Of a stretch of 42,175 nucleotides of DNA, positions 1 to 7,930 are shown piece by piece; within the stretch, counting starts at the first letter, position 1; each line of letters opens with the position of its first letter. Origin of the DNA: Acidobacteriaceae bacterium (lineage in GTDB: Bacteria > Acidobacteriota > Terriglobia > Terriglobales > Acidobacteriaceae); contig PKUV01000107.1 in assembly GCA_003131315.1 (NCBI GenBank), forward strand, positions 1,012 through 43,186. The letters run 5' to 3'. The notes under the pieces were generated by a model. That model saw nothing but the letters and a program-made list of their open reading frames with translations, was not told the origin of the DNA and ran no database searches. The position numbers were made by a program, and so were the translations under genes.

Positions 1-39
1 TTTCTCTGTGTCTCTGTGACTCTGTGGTGAATTGACATT

Positions 40-81
40 GTAGAGACGGGGCAAGGGAGACGCGGCAAGCCGCGTCTCTAC
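40..81. repeat. REP-like palindrome of the GTAGAGACGG family
   Basis: The element opens with GTAGAGACGGGGC and closes with GCCGCGTCTCTAC, so its ends are reverse complements. The same GTAGAGACGG...CCGTCTCTAC core recurs near 4200, 11797 and 18321, with a related form at 14162. It overlaps the stop codon of the minus-strand gene that ends at 78. The bases before it (1-39) are a simple CTCTGTG-type repeat without a gene. Confidence 0.75.
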
Positions 82-1010
82 TCTTTCTGTTTCACCCGCA
101 CGACGGTGATTTTCGAGAAGCCCTCCTCGAAGGTCGGAGGCTTCAACTTACTCGCCATCTTGCGCATGACATCTTCGGCGACGGCGCGGCCACGGCGCTG
201 GTGGCGTTCCATGCAAACCTCCAGCGGGACATCGAAGAACACCCCCTGCACATCATAGCCGTAATCCTTGGCCAGCTTAATCCAGCTACTGCGGTCGTGG
301 GGCGTAAGGTTCGTCGCATCCACGTAGTTCATGGGACGGCGGGCAATCAGCCTCGCCTTCAGCATGGATCGCAGGTTGGAAAACACCAGATCCTGAAAAC
401 GCTGCTCCTGCGCGTCATCGAAAAGAAGTTCGCGCAGCAGATCGCTGGAAAGCGGATGGATGCTGTGCCGTTTGAACCACGAACTCTTGCCCGATCCCGG
501 CAACCCGATCGCCAGCACTACCGTTCCCTTGCTAGCGCGGGCCGGAGCCGGCACAGCTTCCGCCGGCGCAGCTTTAGCAGGCGACGGCCCGGCAACCACG
601 GCTTCCGGGGCGGATGCTTCTGCTGCGGAGGGTTCCGCTGCGACTGCGGGTGCGGGCGCAGCCGCTACCGGCCTTGGACGAGATCCGCCACGACCTCCGC
701 GGCTGCGACGACGGCGGGGTGTTCGTGGTCTCGGTTCACCTGCCGCGGATGCTGCGGCTGCTGGTGCCGAGACGGGCTCAGGCTCGGGAGCCGGCTGCGG
801 CTGCGGTCTCGACGGGCGGCGAGACTCGACTACTGGGGCTTCGGCGGGAGCTTCGTCTGGCGCAGCGGGCTCATTATCATAGAACCTCGGCTGCAAGGGC
901 TCGGGTGCGTTGCTTGGTTCCTTGGCGGGGCCGTCTCCGGTCTTCTTGCGGCGCTTTAAGCGCTCGGTCATCCATTTGCGCATATAGCTGCTTGTAGCAC
1001 ACCGGCGCAT
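78..1010 (-). CDS. P-loop polynucleotide-kinase-like ATP-binding protein with disordered N-terminus
   Basis: The last 150 residues form a small P-loop kinase-like domain. The Walker A motif GLPGSGKSS lies at residues 169-177, and the ending resembles the AAA/polynucleotide kinase (PNK, zeta-toxin-like) fold, which phosphorylates small substrates or nucleic-acid ends. Residues 25-160 are low-complexity Ala/Pro/Glu with an Arg-rich patch near 94-114 (PRRRRSRGGRGGSR) that could bind nucleic acid. The substrate cannot be told from the sequence. A GGAGA lies about 10 bases before the first ATG, but in-frame ATGs at codons 10 and 14 are also possible. It is divergent from hemQ. Several long ORFs on the opposite strand arise from the GC-rich low-complexity region and are not genes. 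Confidence 0.8.
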   Translation of the reverse strand: MRRCATSSYMRKWMTERLKRRKKTGDGPAKEPSNAPEPLQPRFYDNEPAAPDEAPAEAPVVESRRPSRPQPQPAPEPEPVSAPAAAASAAGEPRPRTPRRRRSRGGRGGSRPRPVAAAPAPAVAAEPSAAEASAPEAVVAGPSPAKAAPAEAVPAPARASKGTVVLAIGLPGSGKSSWFKRHSIHPLSSDLLRELLFDDAQEQRFQDLVFSNLRSMLKARLIARRPMNYVDATNLTPHDRSSWIKLAKDYGYDVQGVFFDVPLEVCMERHQRRGRAVAEDVMRKMASKLKPPTFEEGFSKITVVRVKQKE

Positions 1011-1116
1011 ACTGGGGCAATCTCCGCCCCGTGGCGGCCAGGATACCCGGGGTACGCTGCCGGGGGCGGATTCAGCTCTGAACGGTACGATTTACAATAG
1101 CTGCCAAGGTAAATCC

Positions 1117-2004
1117 ATGAATCCAACGCATCCCGCAACTCTCCCGGTTGCCGCCGGGCAACTCCCCGCCGTGCCGCTGACACTTGAAGGCTACGCCACG
1201 CTTCACCAGATGATGCGCTTCCGCTGGACCGCCTGGCGCGCGCTTCCCGAGAATGATCGTCGCGAAATCGCTAACGAAGCCGCGAGACTACTGACAGAGA
1301 TGGAAGGCAAGGCCGATGGGCAGTCTGCGCTGTTCTCGTTGCTGGGACACAAAGGCGATCTGATGCTGGTCCACTTCCGCGAAAGCTTCGACCAGCTCAA
1401 TCAGGCGGAGCTCGATCTGGCGCGGCTTCGGCTCCATGACTTCCTCGAGCCCGCGACTTCATATTTATCGGTGATTGAGCTCGGGCTGTATGAGTCAACG
1501 CTGAAAACCTACAAGGCGCTCGCCGATCGCGGCGTGGAACCACACTCGGACGAATGGAAAAAGTCGATCCAGGAAACCATCGCGCGCCAGAAAGAAGCGA
1601 TGAAGCCGCGGCTGTTCCCGACGATGCCGCCGAACCGGTACCTCTGTTTTTATCCAATGGATCGCCGGCGCGGCGAAGACAAGAACTGGTACACGCTTCC
1701 CATGGAAGAGCGCCAGCGCCAGATGAACGAACACGGGCTGGTCGGACGCCGCTATGCCGGAGAGGTGAAACAGATCATCACCGGCTCCATTGGCTTCGAC
1801 GATTGGGAGTGGGGCGTCGACCTGTTCGCCGACGATCCCCTGGTTTTCAAGAAGCTGATCTACGAGATGCGCTTCGACCACGTCAGCGCCGTGTATGCGC
1901 TGTTCGGAAGTTTCTATATCGGATTGCGCTGTCCGGCGAACCGGCTCCACGACTTGCTGGAAGGAAATTTGCCAGGGCAGGGTATTGAATCATTGAGTCA
2001 TTGA
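1117..2004 (+). CDS. hemQ: Coproheme decarboxylase (chlorite dismutase family, HemQ)
   Basis: The 295-residue protein matches the HemQ/chlorite-dismutase family. In the coproporphyrin-dependent heme pathway HemQ decarboxylates coproheme to heme b using peroxide. The signature begins at the catalytic Tyr179 (CFYPMDRRR), followed by Trp191 and His206 (NEHGLVGRRY). Their spacing of +12 and +27 equals that of Tyr145, Trp157 and His172 in Bacillus HemQ, so the catalytic tyrosine and proximal heme ligand both look present. The conserved tail DDWEWGVDLFADDPLVFKK follows. The ATG has AAGG about 9 bases upstream. The last seven residues (GIESLSH) and the stop are encoded by an intergenic inverted repeat, not by the conserved domain. 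No other heme gene is in the window. Confidence 0.93.
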   Translation: MNPTHPATLPVAAGQLPAVPLTLEGYATLHQMMRFRWTAWRALPENDRREIANEAARLLTEMEGKADGQSALFSLLGHKGDLMLVHFRESFDQLNQAELDLARLRLHDFLEPATSYLSVIELGLYESTLKTYKALADRGVEPHSDEWKKSIQETIARQKEAMKPRLFPTMPPNRYLCFYPMDRRRGEDKNWYTLPMEERQRQMNEHGLVGRRYAGEVKQIITGSIGFDDWEWGVDLFADDPLVFKKLIYEMRFDHVSAVYALFGSFYIGLRCPANRLHDLLEGNLPGQGIESLSH

Positions 2005-2075
2005 GGTATTGAATCATTAAGGTTCTATGACTAAATGATTCAATGGCTAAATGATTCAATGCCTCAATGATTCAA
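1984..2075. repeat. Inverted repeat of ATTGAATCATT units between convergent genes
   Basis: Repeated TTGAATCATTGAG units on the left half are answered by CTCAATGATTCAA units on the right half, giving a long imperfect hairpin. It holds the stop codons of both flanking convergent genes (hemQ and the alkyltransferase-like gene). It may act as a bidirectional terminator, although there is no clean T-run. Confidence 0.8.
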
Positions 2076-2418
2076 AGTGGAACTCGTGCAGTTTCATATC
2101 CACGCGCGCCCCGCGGAAGGTTACGCCCTCCATGCGCAGGCGGAATATTTGTTCAGCGGCATTTTCTCCGCCCAGCTTGATGGCGCCGCCCGAGCCAACC
2201 ACGCGGTGCCAGGGCAATCCCGGAACCTGTTGCAGGATTCGCACCACTTGACGCGCGGCTCCGGGCCAGCCCGCAGCCTTGGCTAAAGCTCCGTAACTCG
2301 ACACCGTTCCCGCCGGCAAAGCCCGAATGCAGCGCGCGACGCGGGCACGCTTATCCTCCGGCGCGCTTCCAGACTTGGATTGAGATTGCCGATTCACAAA
2401 TCCATGTTTAACGGACAA
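2056..2418 (-). CDS. Alkyltransferase-like protein (ATL; MGMT DNA-binding fold, no active Cys)
   Basis: The 120 residues correspond to the C-terminal DNA-binding half of O6-alkylguanine-DNA alkyltransferase: the winged helix GTVSSYGALAKAAG, the Arg-finger region AARQVVR, and the loop PWHRVVGSGG. In true MGMT/Ogt this loop is PCHRV and the Cys takes the alkyl group. Here residue 70 is Trp (P69-W70-H71-R72-V73), the hallmark of ATL proteins. ATLs bind and flip O6-alkylguanine without repairing it and pass the lesion to nucleotide excision repair. The first codon is TTG, and the GTG seven codons later is an alternative; neither has a strong ribosome site. It converges on hemQ, and its last six codons (ESLRH plus stop) lie in the shared inverted repeat. 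Confidence 0.88.
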   Translation of the reverse strand: MSVKHGFVNRQSQSKSGSAPEDKRARVARCIRALPAGTVSSYGALAKAAGWPGAARQVVRILQQVPGLPWHRVVGSGGAIKLGGENAAEQIFRLRMEGVTFRGARVDMKLHEFHFESLRH

Positions 2419-2549
2419 TATTTACCGGTCAATCATGCTAATCTGGATTCACCAATACAAAAATTTACACAAGCCCGTAAAACCTGGGATTACGATATCT
2501 GCATCCTATATTCTTGCTCACCACCAAAACTGCCTTTTGGAGAATAAAT

Positions 2550-3293
2550 ATGTTTCGATTGTTGAAAGCCCTGCCCCTTACGTTGGCCATTGCGGCCTTG
2601 AGCATCGTTGCCATCAGTTGCGGTTCCAGTGGTCAAGCGCGGGTTCGTGTGGTCAATGCCATCCCCGACGCCTCGGCGAACTTGGATATCAATATTAACG
2701 GAACCAAGGACTTCACCAACGTAGCATTCGACAGTGTTTACCCGACTCAGACCACCCCCGCGAGCTACGTCAGTGTGCCGTCGGGCAGCGACACAATCGA
2801 AGCGTTTAATACCGGCACCACCACCAGCCCGGTCGTCAACTCTACCACCGCTAGCTTGAGCGGTTCGACCCAGTACACGGTGCTTTTGGGCAACTACCTC
2901 AACAAGAGCCCCCAAGCCTACCTCATAACCGACAACAACACGGCGCCGACGACGGGCAACGTGGAAATCCGCGTCATCGACGGGTCGGCGTTAGCCAACG
3001 CCGAATCAACCGGGATTGACGTTTATATCTACCAGACCGGGCTCCAGCCCCCTGGCACGCCTCAGATTTCTGACCTGCCCCTCGGGTCGGCGAGCAGCTA
3101 CCAAAACCTCACCTATGAAACCAACTATTCCATTGATGTTTATATACACGGCATCGGGGCGAAACAATTAACCTATAGCTTCCCTCTGGGGGGCAGTAGT
3201 ACCGCCGGACAGATTACTACCCTGGTGATCGTGGACAACCCGGGCGGTGCATCAATTGATCAGTTTCCGATAGTGATGGTTGACCTCAATTAA
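2550..3293 (+). CDS. DUF4397-domain lipoprotein, copy 1
   Basis: It begins with a lipoprotein signal (MFRLLKALPL, then a hydrophobic stretch and SCGSS, with the lipidated Cys near residue 28) and continues with DUF4397-like sequence: VRVVNAIPDASANLDININ, then a second half starting VEIRVIDGSA with VDVYIYQTG. DUF4397 domains are extracellular beta-sandwich modules of unknown role. The start at 2550 is chosen because TTGGAG lies about 7 bases upstream and the lipoprotein signal begins there; an ATG twelve codons earlier lacks these. It is the first of a tandem pair; the copy at 3438 shares both the coding start and about 30 bases of 5' leader. The function is not known. Confidence 0.88.
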   Translation: MFRLLKALPLTLAIAALSIVAISCGSSGQARVRVVNAIPDASANLDININGTKDFTNVAFDSVYPTQTTPASYVSVPSGSDTIEAFNTGTTTSPVVNSTTASLSGSTQYTVLLGNYLNKSPQAYLITDNNTAPTTGNVEIRVIDGSALANAESTGIDVYIYQTGLQPPGTPQISDLPLGSASSYQNLTYETNYSIDVYIHGIGAKQLTYSFPLGGSSTAGQITTLVIVDNPGGASIDQFPIVMVDLN

Positions 3294-3350
3294 TCGCGGG
3301 CGAGCCGCGTGAGCGAACTAGCGTCTGCTGCAACGTCAAGAAAAACGGAA

Positions 3351-3372
3351 CCGGGCCTCGACCGAGGCCCGG
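3351..3372. other. GC-rich hairpin between the two DUF4397 genes
   Basis: CCGGGCCTCG is followed by the loop-side bases AC and then CGAGGCCCGG, a perfect 10-bp stem. A T-run (GTTTTTC on the minus strand) lies only on the minus-strand side, so as an intrinsic terminator it would act on leftward transcription. On the plus strand it may instead separate or stabilise the two messages. Confidence 0.6.
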
Positions 3373-3437
3373 TGAGCTGCCTAACAAGCTGTTGACAAAC
3401 CTTCCTGCTCACCACCAAACTGCCTTGGGAGATAAAG

Positions 3438-4175
3438 ATGTTTCGCTCGTTGAAAGCCCTGCCCCTTACGTTGGCCCTTGCCGCCTTGAGCATCTTTACC
3501 ACTAGCTGCGGTTCCAGTGGTCAAGCGCAGATTCGCTTGATCAATGCCATCCCCGACGGCCAGCCCGTGGATGTCTATGTCAACGGAACGAGGATAGTTC
3601 AGTCCTTTTCATTCGGCGGTGTTTACCCGCCTCCGACCACTCCCGCAAGCTACGTGAAGGTAACTTCGGGCAGTGCCACGATGCAATCGTTTCTACCCGG
3701 AGACACCATCAACCCCGTCCCCCCCATGGGCACGATGCCCTTGAACGGTTCGACGCAGTACACGGTGGTCGCGATTGGACTTGAACTCAATGAGAGCCCC
3801 CCCTTGCTTATCACCGACAACAACACGGTACCGGCGTCGGGCAACGTGGAATTCCGCATCATCAACGCGTCGGTCAACTCACCCGCGGGCGGAGTGGATG
3901 TTTATATCGTCCCCCCCGGCACGGACATCACGAACTACACAGCTCAAATTCGCAGCCTTTCCTACACTCAGGCAAGCGACTACCCATCCGGAACCGTTGC
4001 TTTTGCGGCCAATGGTTATGCGGTGATCGTTACTGCAAGCGGGCAGAAGAAGGCACTCATTCCCCAGCCCTCCACTCCTAAAGCCGGGTCGATTACCACC
4101 CTGGTGCTCGTGGATAACGCGGGCGGTAATAATGGAATGTCGCAGACTCCGCTGGTGTTGAACGACGTCAATTAA
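3438..4175 (+). CDS. DUF4397-domain lipoprotein, copy 2
   Basis: This is the paralogue of the upstream gene. It has a nearly identical signal peptide (MFRSLKALPLTLALAALSI, then SCGSS with the lipobox Cys), the same NAIPDGQPVDVYVNGTR module, and a second half with VEFRIINASVNSPAGGVDVYIV. Identity is high in the signal and leader and much lower in the mature part, so the pair duplicated some time ago while the export signal stayed constrained, or was homogenised. TTGGGAG precedes the ATG. The product should be an anchored envelope protein of unknown function. Confidence 0.88.
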   Translation: MFRSLKALPLTLALAALSIFTTSCGSSGQAQIRLINAIPDGQPVDVYVNGTRIVQSFSFGGVYPPPTTPASYVKVTSGSATMQSFLPGDTINPVPPMGTMPLNGSTQYTVVAIGLELNESPPLLITDNNTVPASGNVEFRIINASVNSPAGGVDVYIVPPGTDITNYTAQIRSLSYTQASDYPSGTVAFAANGYAVIVTASGQKKALIPQPSTPKAGSITTLVLVDNAGGNNGMSQTPLVLNDVN

Positions 4176-4183
4176 TCGCGAGG

Positions 4184-4262
4184 GTATCAGGGCAGCCGTG
4201 TAGAGACGGGGCTTGCCCCGTCTCTACGGGAAATCAGTCTCCCCTTTGCGGGCTGGGCATCG
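4184..4262. repeat. Composite dispersed repeat: GTATCAGGGCA, GTAGAGACGG palindrome, GGGCTGGGCATCG
   Basis: It contains GTATCAGGGCA, a near-perfect palindrome at 4200-4227 (GTAGAGACGG...CCGTCTCTAC) and a trailing CGGGCTGGGCATCGA. The same three modules, in varying combinations, recur at 11797-11855 and 18321-18487. It sits between convergent genes (lipoprotein and STAS protein), as REP elements usually do. Confidence 0.75.
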
Positions 4263-4286
4263 AAAATCGACTTTCCCCGCGCTCTG

Positions 4287-4640
4287 CTAAGCCGCATCTT
4301 TCTTGAAGGACTGCGCGGCCGCTTCTTCATCGTCGAACACTTCGAAAATAGTGAGCAGCTTGGTGACCTGGAGAAGGTCGCCTACGCGCTGGCTCAGGCT
4401 CGCCAGTTTCACCGCGCCGCCAGCGTTGCGGGCAGTCGTGTAAAGCGAAACCAGCGTTCCGAGCCCTCCGCTATCGATGTAATTCACTTCGTGCAGATTC
4501 AGCACAACCTTCGGGCTCTGGGCCAGCAGTTTCTTGACGGTGTCGCGCAGGCTGGCCGACTCTTCGCCGAACACGACTCGACCGCTACAATCCACCACCA
4601 GCACGCCCTCCACCGATCGTGTGCTCATTCTCAGTTGCAT
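4287..4640 (-). CDS. STAS-domain anti-sigma-factor antagonist
   Basis: The 117-residue protein is a single STAS domain of SpoIIAA/RsbV type. Such proteins bind anti-sigma kinases when unphosphorylated and so free a sigma factor or other partner. The conserved phosphorylatable serine is Ser57 in NYIDSGGLGTLVSLY. The beta-strand start VLVVDCSGRVVFG and the strand KVVLNL before the serine fit the family. The C-terminal tail is acidic then basic (DDEEAAAQSFKKDAA). No anti-sigma kinase or phosphatase gene is nearby, so the partner is unknown. It is transcribed divergently from dnaX across 127 bases. Confidence 0.9.
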   Translation of the reverse strand: MQLRMSTRSVEGVLVVDCSGRVVFGEESASLRDTVKKLLAQSPKVVLNLHEVNYIDSGGLGTLVSLYTTARNAGGAVKLASLSQRVGDLLQVTKLLTIFEVFDDEEAAAQSFKKDAA

Positions 4641-4750
4641 AGGCGCTTCTTCTCCAATATTTCGGTAAAACTCAATTCATGAGCGTACGCCCGCCCGACT
4701 CAGCCGCGCAAGCGGTCTGCGCGAGTGCAAACCGTGCGCGCGTGAGACTG

Positions 4751-4756
4751 TATAAT
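4751..4756 (+). promoter_or_regulatory. Candidate -10 box (TATAAT) immediately before dnaX
   Basis: A perfect TATAAT ends 11 bases before the dnaX ATG. If used, transcription would begin within about 5 bases of the start codon, giving a nearly leaderless message. No good -35 box is visible at 16-18 bases upstream, so this is a candidate only. Confidence 0.4.
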
Positions 4757-4767
4757 CAGGGACTCGA

Positions 4768-6669
4768 ATGAGCTACCAGGTTCTGGCGCGCAAATACCGG
4801 CCGCAGAAATTCTCCGACGTCATCGGCCAGGAACACGTTACCCGCACCCTGCAAAATGCGATCGCGCAGGAGCGCATCGCGCACGGTTATATTTTCAGCG
4901 GCCATCGCGGAATCGGCAAGACGACGGTGGCACGCATCCTGGCGATGGCGCTGAACTGCCGCTCAGCAGAAAAGCCGGTGACCGAGCCCTGCGGCATTTG
5001 CGATTCCTGCACCGAGATTCGCGCCGGCAACTCGGTGGATGTGATCGAAATTGACGCCGCCACCAACCGCGGAATCGACGAGATCCGCGAACTGCGTGAA
5101 GCCGCGCGCTACCGTCCGGCGCGCGACCGCTTCAAAATCTACATTCTCGACGAGGCGCACCAGATCACCGACGCGGCCTTCAATGCGCTGCTCAAAACGC
5201 TGGAGGAGCCTCCCAGCCACGTGATCTTTATGATGGCCACGACGCAGCCCGAAGATATTCCCCAGACCATCCGCTCGCGCTGCCAGCACTTCAGTTATCG
5301 GGCGATGAAGTTCGAAGACATCATGGGGCAACTCCGTGACATCGTGGCGAAAGAAAAGATCCCCGCCGACGAGGGCGCGCTCGCCCTGCTCGCCGAAGCG
5401 GGCGACGGCTCGATGCGCGACGCGCTTTCCATCCTCGACCAGGCCATCGCCTCCACCTCCGAACACCTGACGCTCGATTCCGTTCGCAGCCTGATCGGTT
5501 CCGCTCCGGCAGCGGCTTTGGAAACGGTAATGCAGGCCGTCGCCGAAAGTTCGAGCGAGAAAATCCTGGTGCTGGTTGACGAGCTGATCGGCGAAGGCCA
5601 CAGTCCTACGCATTTCGCGCGCCAGTTGGTGCGCTTCCTGCGCAATGTCACCGTGGCGAAGATCGCGGGCAAGGACTCGGCGCTGCTGCAGATTTCCTCC
5701 GATGAGCGCGCCCGCGTGGGCCGCATCGCCGATCTGTTCAGCGAGGAAGAACTGACGCGGCATTTGCAGATCATGCTGCGCACCCATGGAGAACTCGGAT
5801 ACCGCCAGGAACAGCGATTCCACCTTGAACTGGGGCTTCTGAAGATGGCGCATGCGCAGCGTCTGCTGCCGATCGAGCAGTTGCTGAGCGATGCGGCGGC
5901 GTCCGCTTCTGGATCTGCCCGCACCACACCCAGGCCGGTTCTCGCTTCGCCGCCTCTCGCTTCTCATTCTCTCCCTTTGCCCACGGAAGCCCGGCGCAAC
6001 GAGCCCCCCACATCGGCGCGATCGAGTTCGGTATCGCCGTTCGCGGCCGACTCCGCGCGCAAAGGCACTCCCAAGGCGGAGTTCTCCCGAGATGCCTCGA
6101 CGTTCGCGGACAAGAGTGTCCGCGCCACACACCCTTCCGGCGGAACGAGCACTAACGTCGTCATCATGGGATCGGCCGCGCCGGCCGTTGCAGAGCTATC
6201 GCGAGCACCCGATCCACAGCCAGCCGAGCGTACCGAAGTAAGGGCCGAAGTAAAGGCCGAAGTGAGGGCCGAGGCAAGGACCGAGGTCAACGCCGACTCT
6301 CTGCGCGACGCCGTACTCAACGCGCTGGGCAATCAGCAAATGCTCGTTTCGCTTCTAGAAAGTGCGGAGTGGAGCCTAAACGGAAATGCGCTGATCGCAA
6401 AAGTAGCGGCTTCGAGCACGATGATCGAAATGTCATTCACCGCCGACGCGCGCCGCATCGCCAGCGCCGCCGCCAGCGGCCTGGCCGGAAGGCCGATCAA
6501 AATGCTGGTCGAGCCCGGCGGAGCGCCGCAGGCGGTGTCCCCGGTGCGCCGGTCTCCATCGAAAGGAAGCGCGCGCAGCCGCGCCGAACAGGACCCGATC
6601 GTGCAGCGCATGAAGGAAAAGTTCGGAGCGGAAATCCGTACGGTGATTGATTATCGGGAGAAAGGATGA
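4768..6669 (+). CDS. dnaX: DNA polymerase III subunits gamma/tau
   Basis: This is the clamp-loader ATPase subunit of the replicative polymerase. The AAA+ module shows Walker A GHRGIGKT at residues 45-52, the four-Cys zinc site C64/C75/C78/C81 (EPCGICDSC), Walker B with DEAH at 128-131, sensor 1 near 157-160, and the SRC arginine-finger motif at 170-172. The clamp-loader collar follows to about residue 370. Residues 375-510 are low-complexity Ser/Pro/Arg with a short run of EVRAE/EVKAE repeats, and the last 120 residues form a tau-like C-terminal domain. The 633-residue length is usual for a gamma/tau. It heads the dnaX-ybaB-recR operon. SD-like AGGGA lies just upstream. Confidence 0.97.
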   Translation: MSYQVLARKYRPQKFSDVIGQEHVTRTLQNAIAQERIAHGYIFSGHRGIGKTTVARILAMALNCRSAEKPVTEPCGICDSCTEIRAGNSVDVIEIDAATNRGIDEIRELREAARYRPARDRFKIYILDEAHQITDAAFNALLKTLEEPPSHVIFMMATTQPEDIPQTIRSRCQHFSYRAMKFEDIMGQLRDIVAKEKIPADEGALALLAEAGDGSMRDALSILDQAIASTSEHLTLDSVRSLIGSAPAAALETVMQAVAESSSEKILVLVDELIGEGHSPTHFARQLVRFLRNVTVAKIAGKDSALLQISSDERARVGRIADLFSEEELTRHLQIMLRTHGELGYRQEQRFHLELGLLKMAHAQRLLPIEQLLSDAAASASGSARTTPRPVLASPPLASHSLPLPTEARRNEPPTSARSSSVSPFAADSARKGTPKAEFSRDASTFADKSVRATHPSGGTSTNVVIMGSAAPAVAELSRAPDPQPAERTEVRAEVKAEVRAEARTEVNADSLRDAVLNALGNQQMLVSLLESAEWSLNGNALIAKVAASSTMIEMSFTADARRIASAAASGLAGRPIKMLVEPGGAPQAVSPVRRSPSKGSARSRAEQDPIVQRMKEKFGAEIRTVIDYREKG

Positions 6670-6674
6670 AGCAG

Positions 6675-6772
6675 ATTTGTAATTTGTAATTTGTGATTTG
6701 TAATTTGCAATTGAAAACCCCGCTGAGCGCGGGTTTGAAATTACCAATTACAAATTACCGATCACAAATTTT
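6675..6772. repeat. AT-rich long inverted repeat with GC hairpin tip, dnaX-ybaB spacer
   Basis: Left arm units of TTTGTAATTTGTGATTTG face right arm units CAATTACAAATTACCG and ATCACAAA across a GC-rich tip (ACCCCGCTGAGCGCGGGT). About 20 of 24 core positions can pair. It fills the entire space between dnaX and ybaB. A sister element fills the ybaB-recR gap. Confidence 0.8.
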
Positions 6773-6775
6773 CCT

Positions 6776-7078
6776 ATGTCCGGATTCAATTTGCAGGACC
6801 TCATGTCGCACGCCAAGCAGCAGTACGAGACGCTGCAGAAGAAGATGGAACAGACCGTGGTCGAGGCTTCGGCCGGCGGCGGCACGGTCACCGTCAAAAT
6901 GGATGGCCGCAAGCAGGTGCTCGCCATCGCGATCGATCCCGAGGCAGTCAAGGCCGGCGATGTCGAGATGCTGCAGGATCTCGTGATGGCGGCACTGAAC
7001 GAAGCTGGGCGCAAAGTGGATAAGGAAATGCAGTCCAGCATGGGTGGAATGCTGGGCGGACTGGGAGGAAATTTGTAA
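6776..7078 (+). CDS. ybaB: YbaB/EbfC nucleoid-associated protein
   Basis: The 100-residue protein is a YbaB/EbfC family DNA-binding protein, a small dimeric nucleoid-associated protein almost always encoded between dnaX and recR. Seen: an N-terminal coiled helix (LMSHAKQQYETLQKKMEQT), the central AGGGTVTVKMDGRKQVLAIAI, and a Met/Gly-rich tail (MGGMLGGLGGNL). The ATG directly follows CAAATTTTCCT of the AT-rich repeat; no Shine-Dalgarno is present. The stop codon lies in the next AT-rich repeat. Confidence 0.95.
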   Translation: MSGFNLQDLMSHAKQQYETLQKKMEQTVVEASAGGGTVTVKMDGRKQVLAIAIDPEAVKAGDVEMLQDLVMAALNEAGRKVDKEMQSSMGGMLGGLGGNL

Positions 7079-7147
7079 TTGGTAATTTGAAATTGGTAAT
7101 CTTGAGGTCTTCCAATTACAAATTACAAATCACAAATTACAAATTTT
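7070..7147. repeat. AT-rich long inverted repeat, ybaB-recR spacer
   Basis: AATTTGTAATTGGTAATTTG on the left is answered by CCAATTACAAATTACAAATC on the right. It begins in the last codons of ybaB and ends at the base before the recR ATG, with the same CAAATTTT ending as the element upstream of ybaB. Confidence 0.8.
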
Positions 7148-7747
7148 ATGTCTCGTTTTGCCGAACCGATGACCCGGCTCATCGACGAACTCAAGAAGCT
7201 GCCGGGAATCGGCAGCAAGAGCGCACAGCGCCTGGCCTTTCATATTCTGCGGTCGAGCGGGGATGACGCCGAGGCCCTGGCCTCCGCCGTTCGAGATGTG
7301 AAGGCCAAGCTGCGTTTGTGCTCGATCTGCAACAACATTACCGACGTCGATCCCTGCGTGTACTGCAGCAGTCCTACCCGGAATCAAAAGCTCGTCTGCG
7401 TGGTCGAGGAACCGACCAACATCGCCGCCGTCGAGAAAACACGGTATTTTAACGGCGTCTACCACGTGCTCCACGGCTCGATTTCACCATTGCACGGTGT
7501 GGGGCCCGAACAGTTGCGCATCGCAAACCTGATCAGCCGGGTCGCCGGCGGCGAAATCGAAGAAGTCATCCTCGCCACCAATCCCACGGTCGAGGGCGAA
7601 GCCACCGCCACCTACCTCGCCCAGCAACTGAAGCGGCAGGGACTGCGCGTGACCCGGATCGCCATGGGCATTCCGGTGGGCAGCGACATCGAATACACCG
7701 ACGAAGTCACCATGCTGAAGGCCATGGAAGGCCGGCGGGAAATGTAG
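7148..7747 (+). CDS. recR: Recombination mediator protein RecR
   Basis: RecR acts with RecO (and RecF) to load RecA at gaps. The 199-residue length is standard. Seen in order: the helix-hairpin-helix [17 protein letters not shown] (residues 18-34), the zinc finger C58-x2-C61-x8-C70-x2-C73, and the Toprim domain starting [16 protein letters not shown] and including [13 protein letters not shown]. The end [15 protein letters not shown] is also typical. It is the last gene of the dnaX-ybaB-recR operon. The ATG abuts the AT-rich inverted repeat and lacks a recognisable ribosome site. Confidence 0.97.
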   Translation: MSRFAEPMTRLIDELKKLPGIGSKSAQRLAFHILRSSGDDAEALASAVRDVKAKLRLCSICNNITDVDPCVYCSSPTRNQKLVCVVEEPTNIAAVEKTRYFNGVYHVLHGSISPLHGVGPEQLRIANLISRVAGGEIEEVILATNPTVEGEATATYLAQQLKRQGLRVTRIAMGIPVGSDIEYTDEVTMLKAMEGRREM

Positions 7748-7930
7748 GTTCGGCTCTTCCCGTGGGAGTGCAGGGTCGCCGGGGTGCCGAATTCACGGCC
7801 ACTTCCACACGATTCCCGTTACAAACTGGTTTCCACTCTCACTGCCTGACCCATCCTTCGCTTGACGAGCGTATGCCGCGCCTTTAAGATCAAGTTAACT
7901 TAGGGCCAAACCGTCTTCAGAAATGTTACA

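Noticed and set aside
3351-3372. Plus-strand terminator of the first DUF4397 gene
   Set aside because: The T-run is on the minus-strand side; it is listed only as a hairpin.
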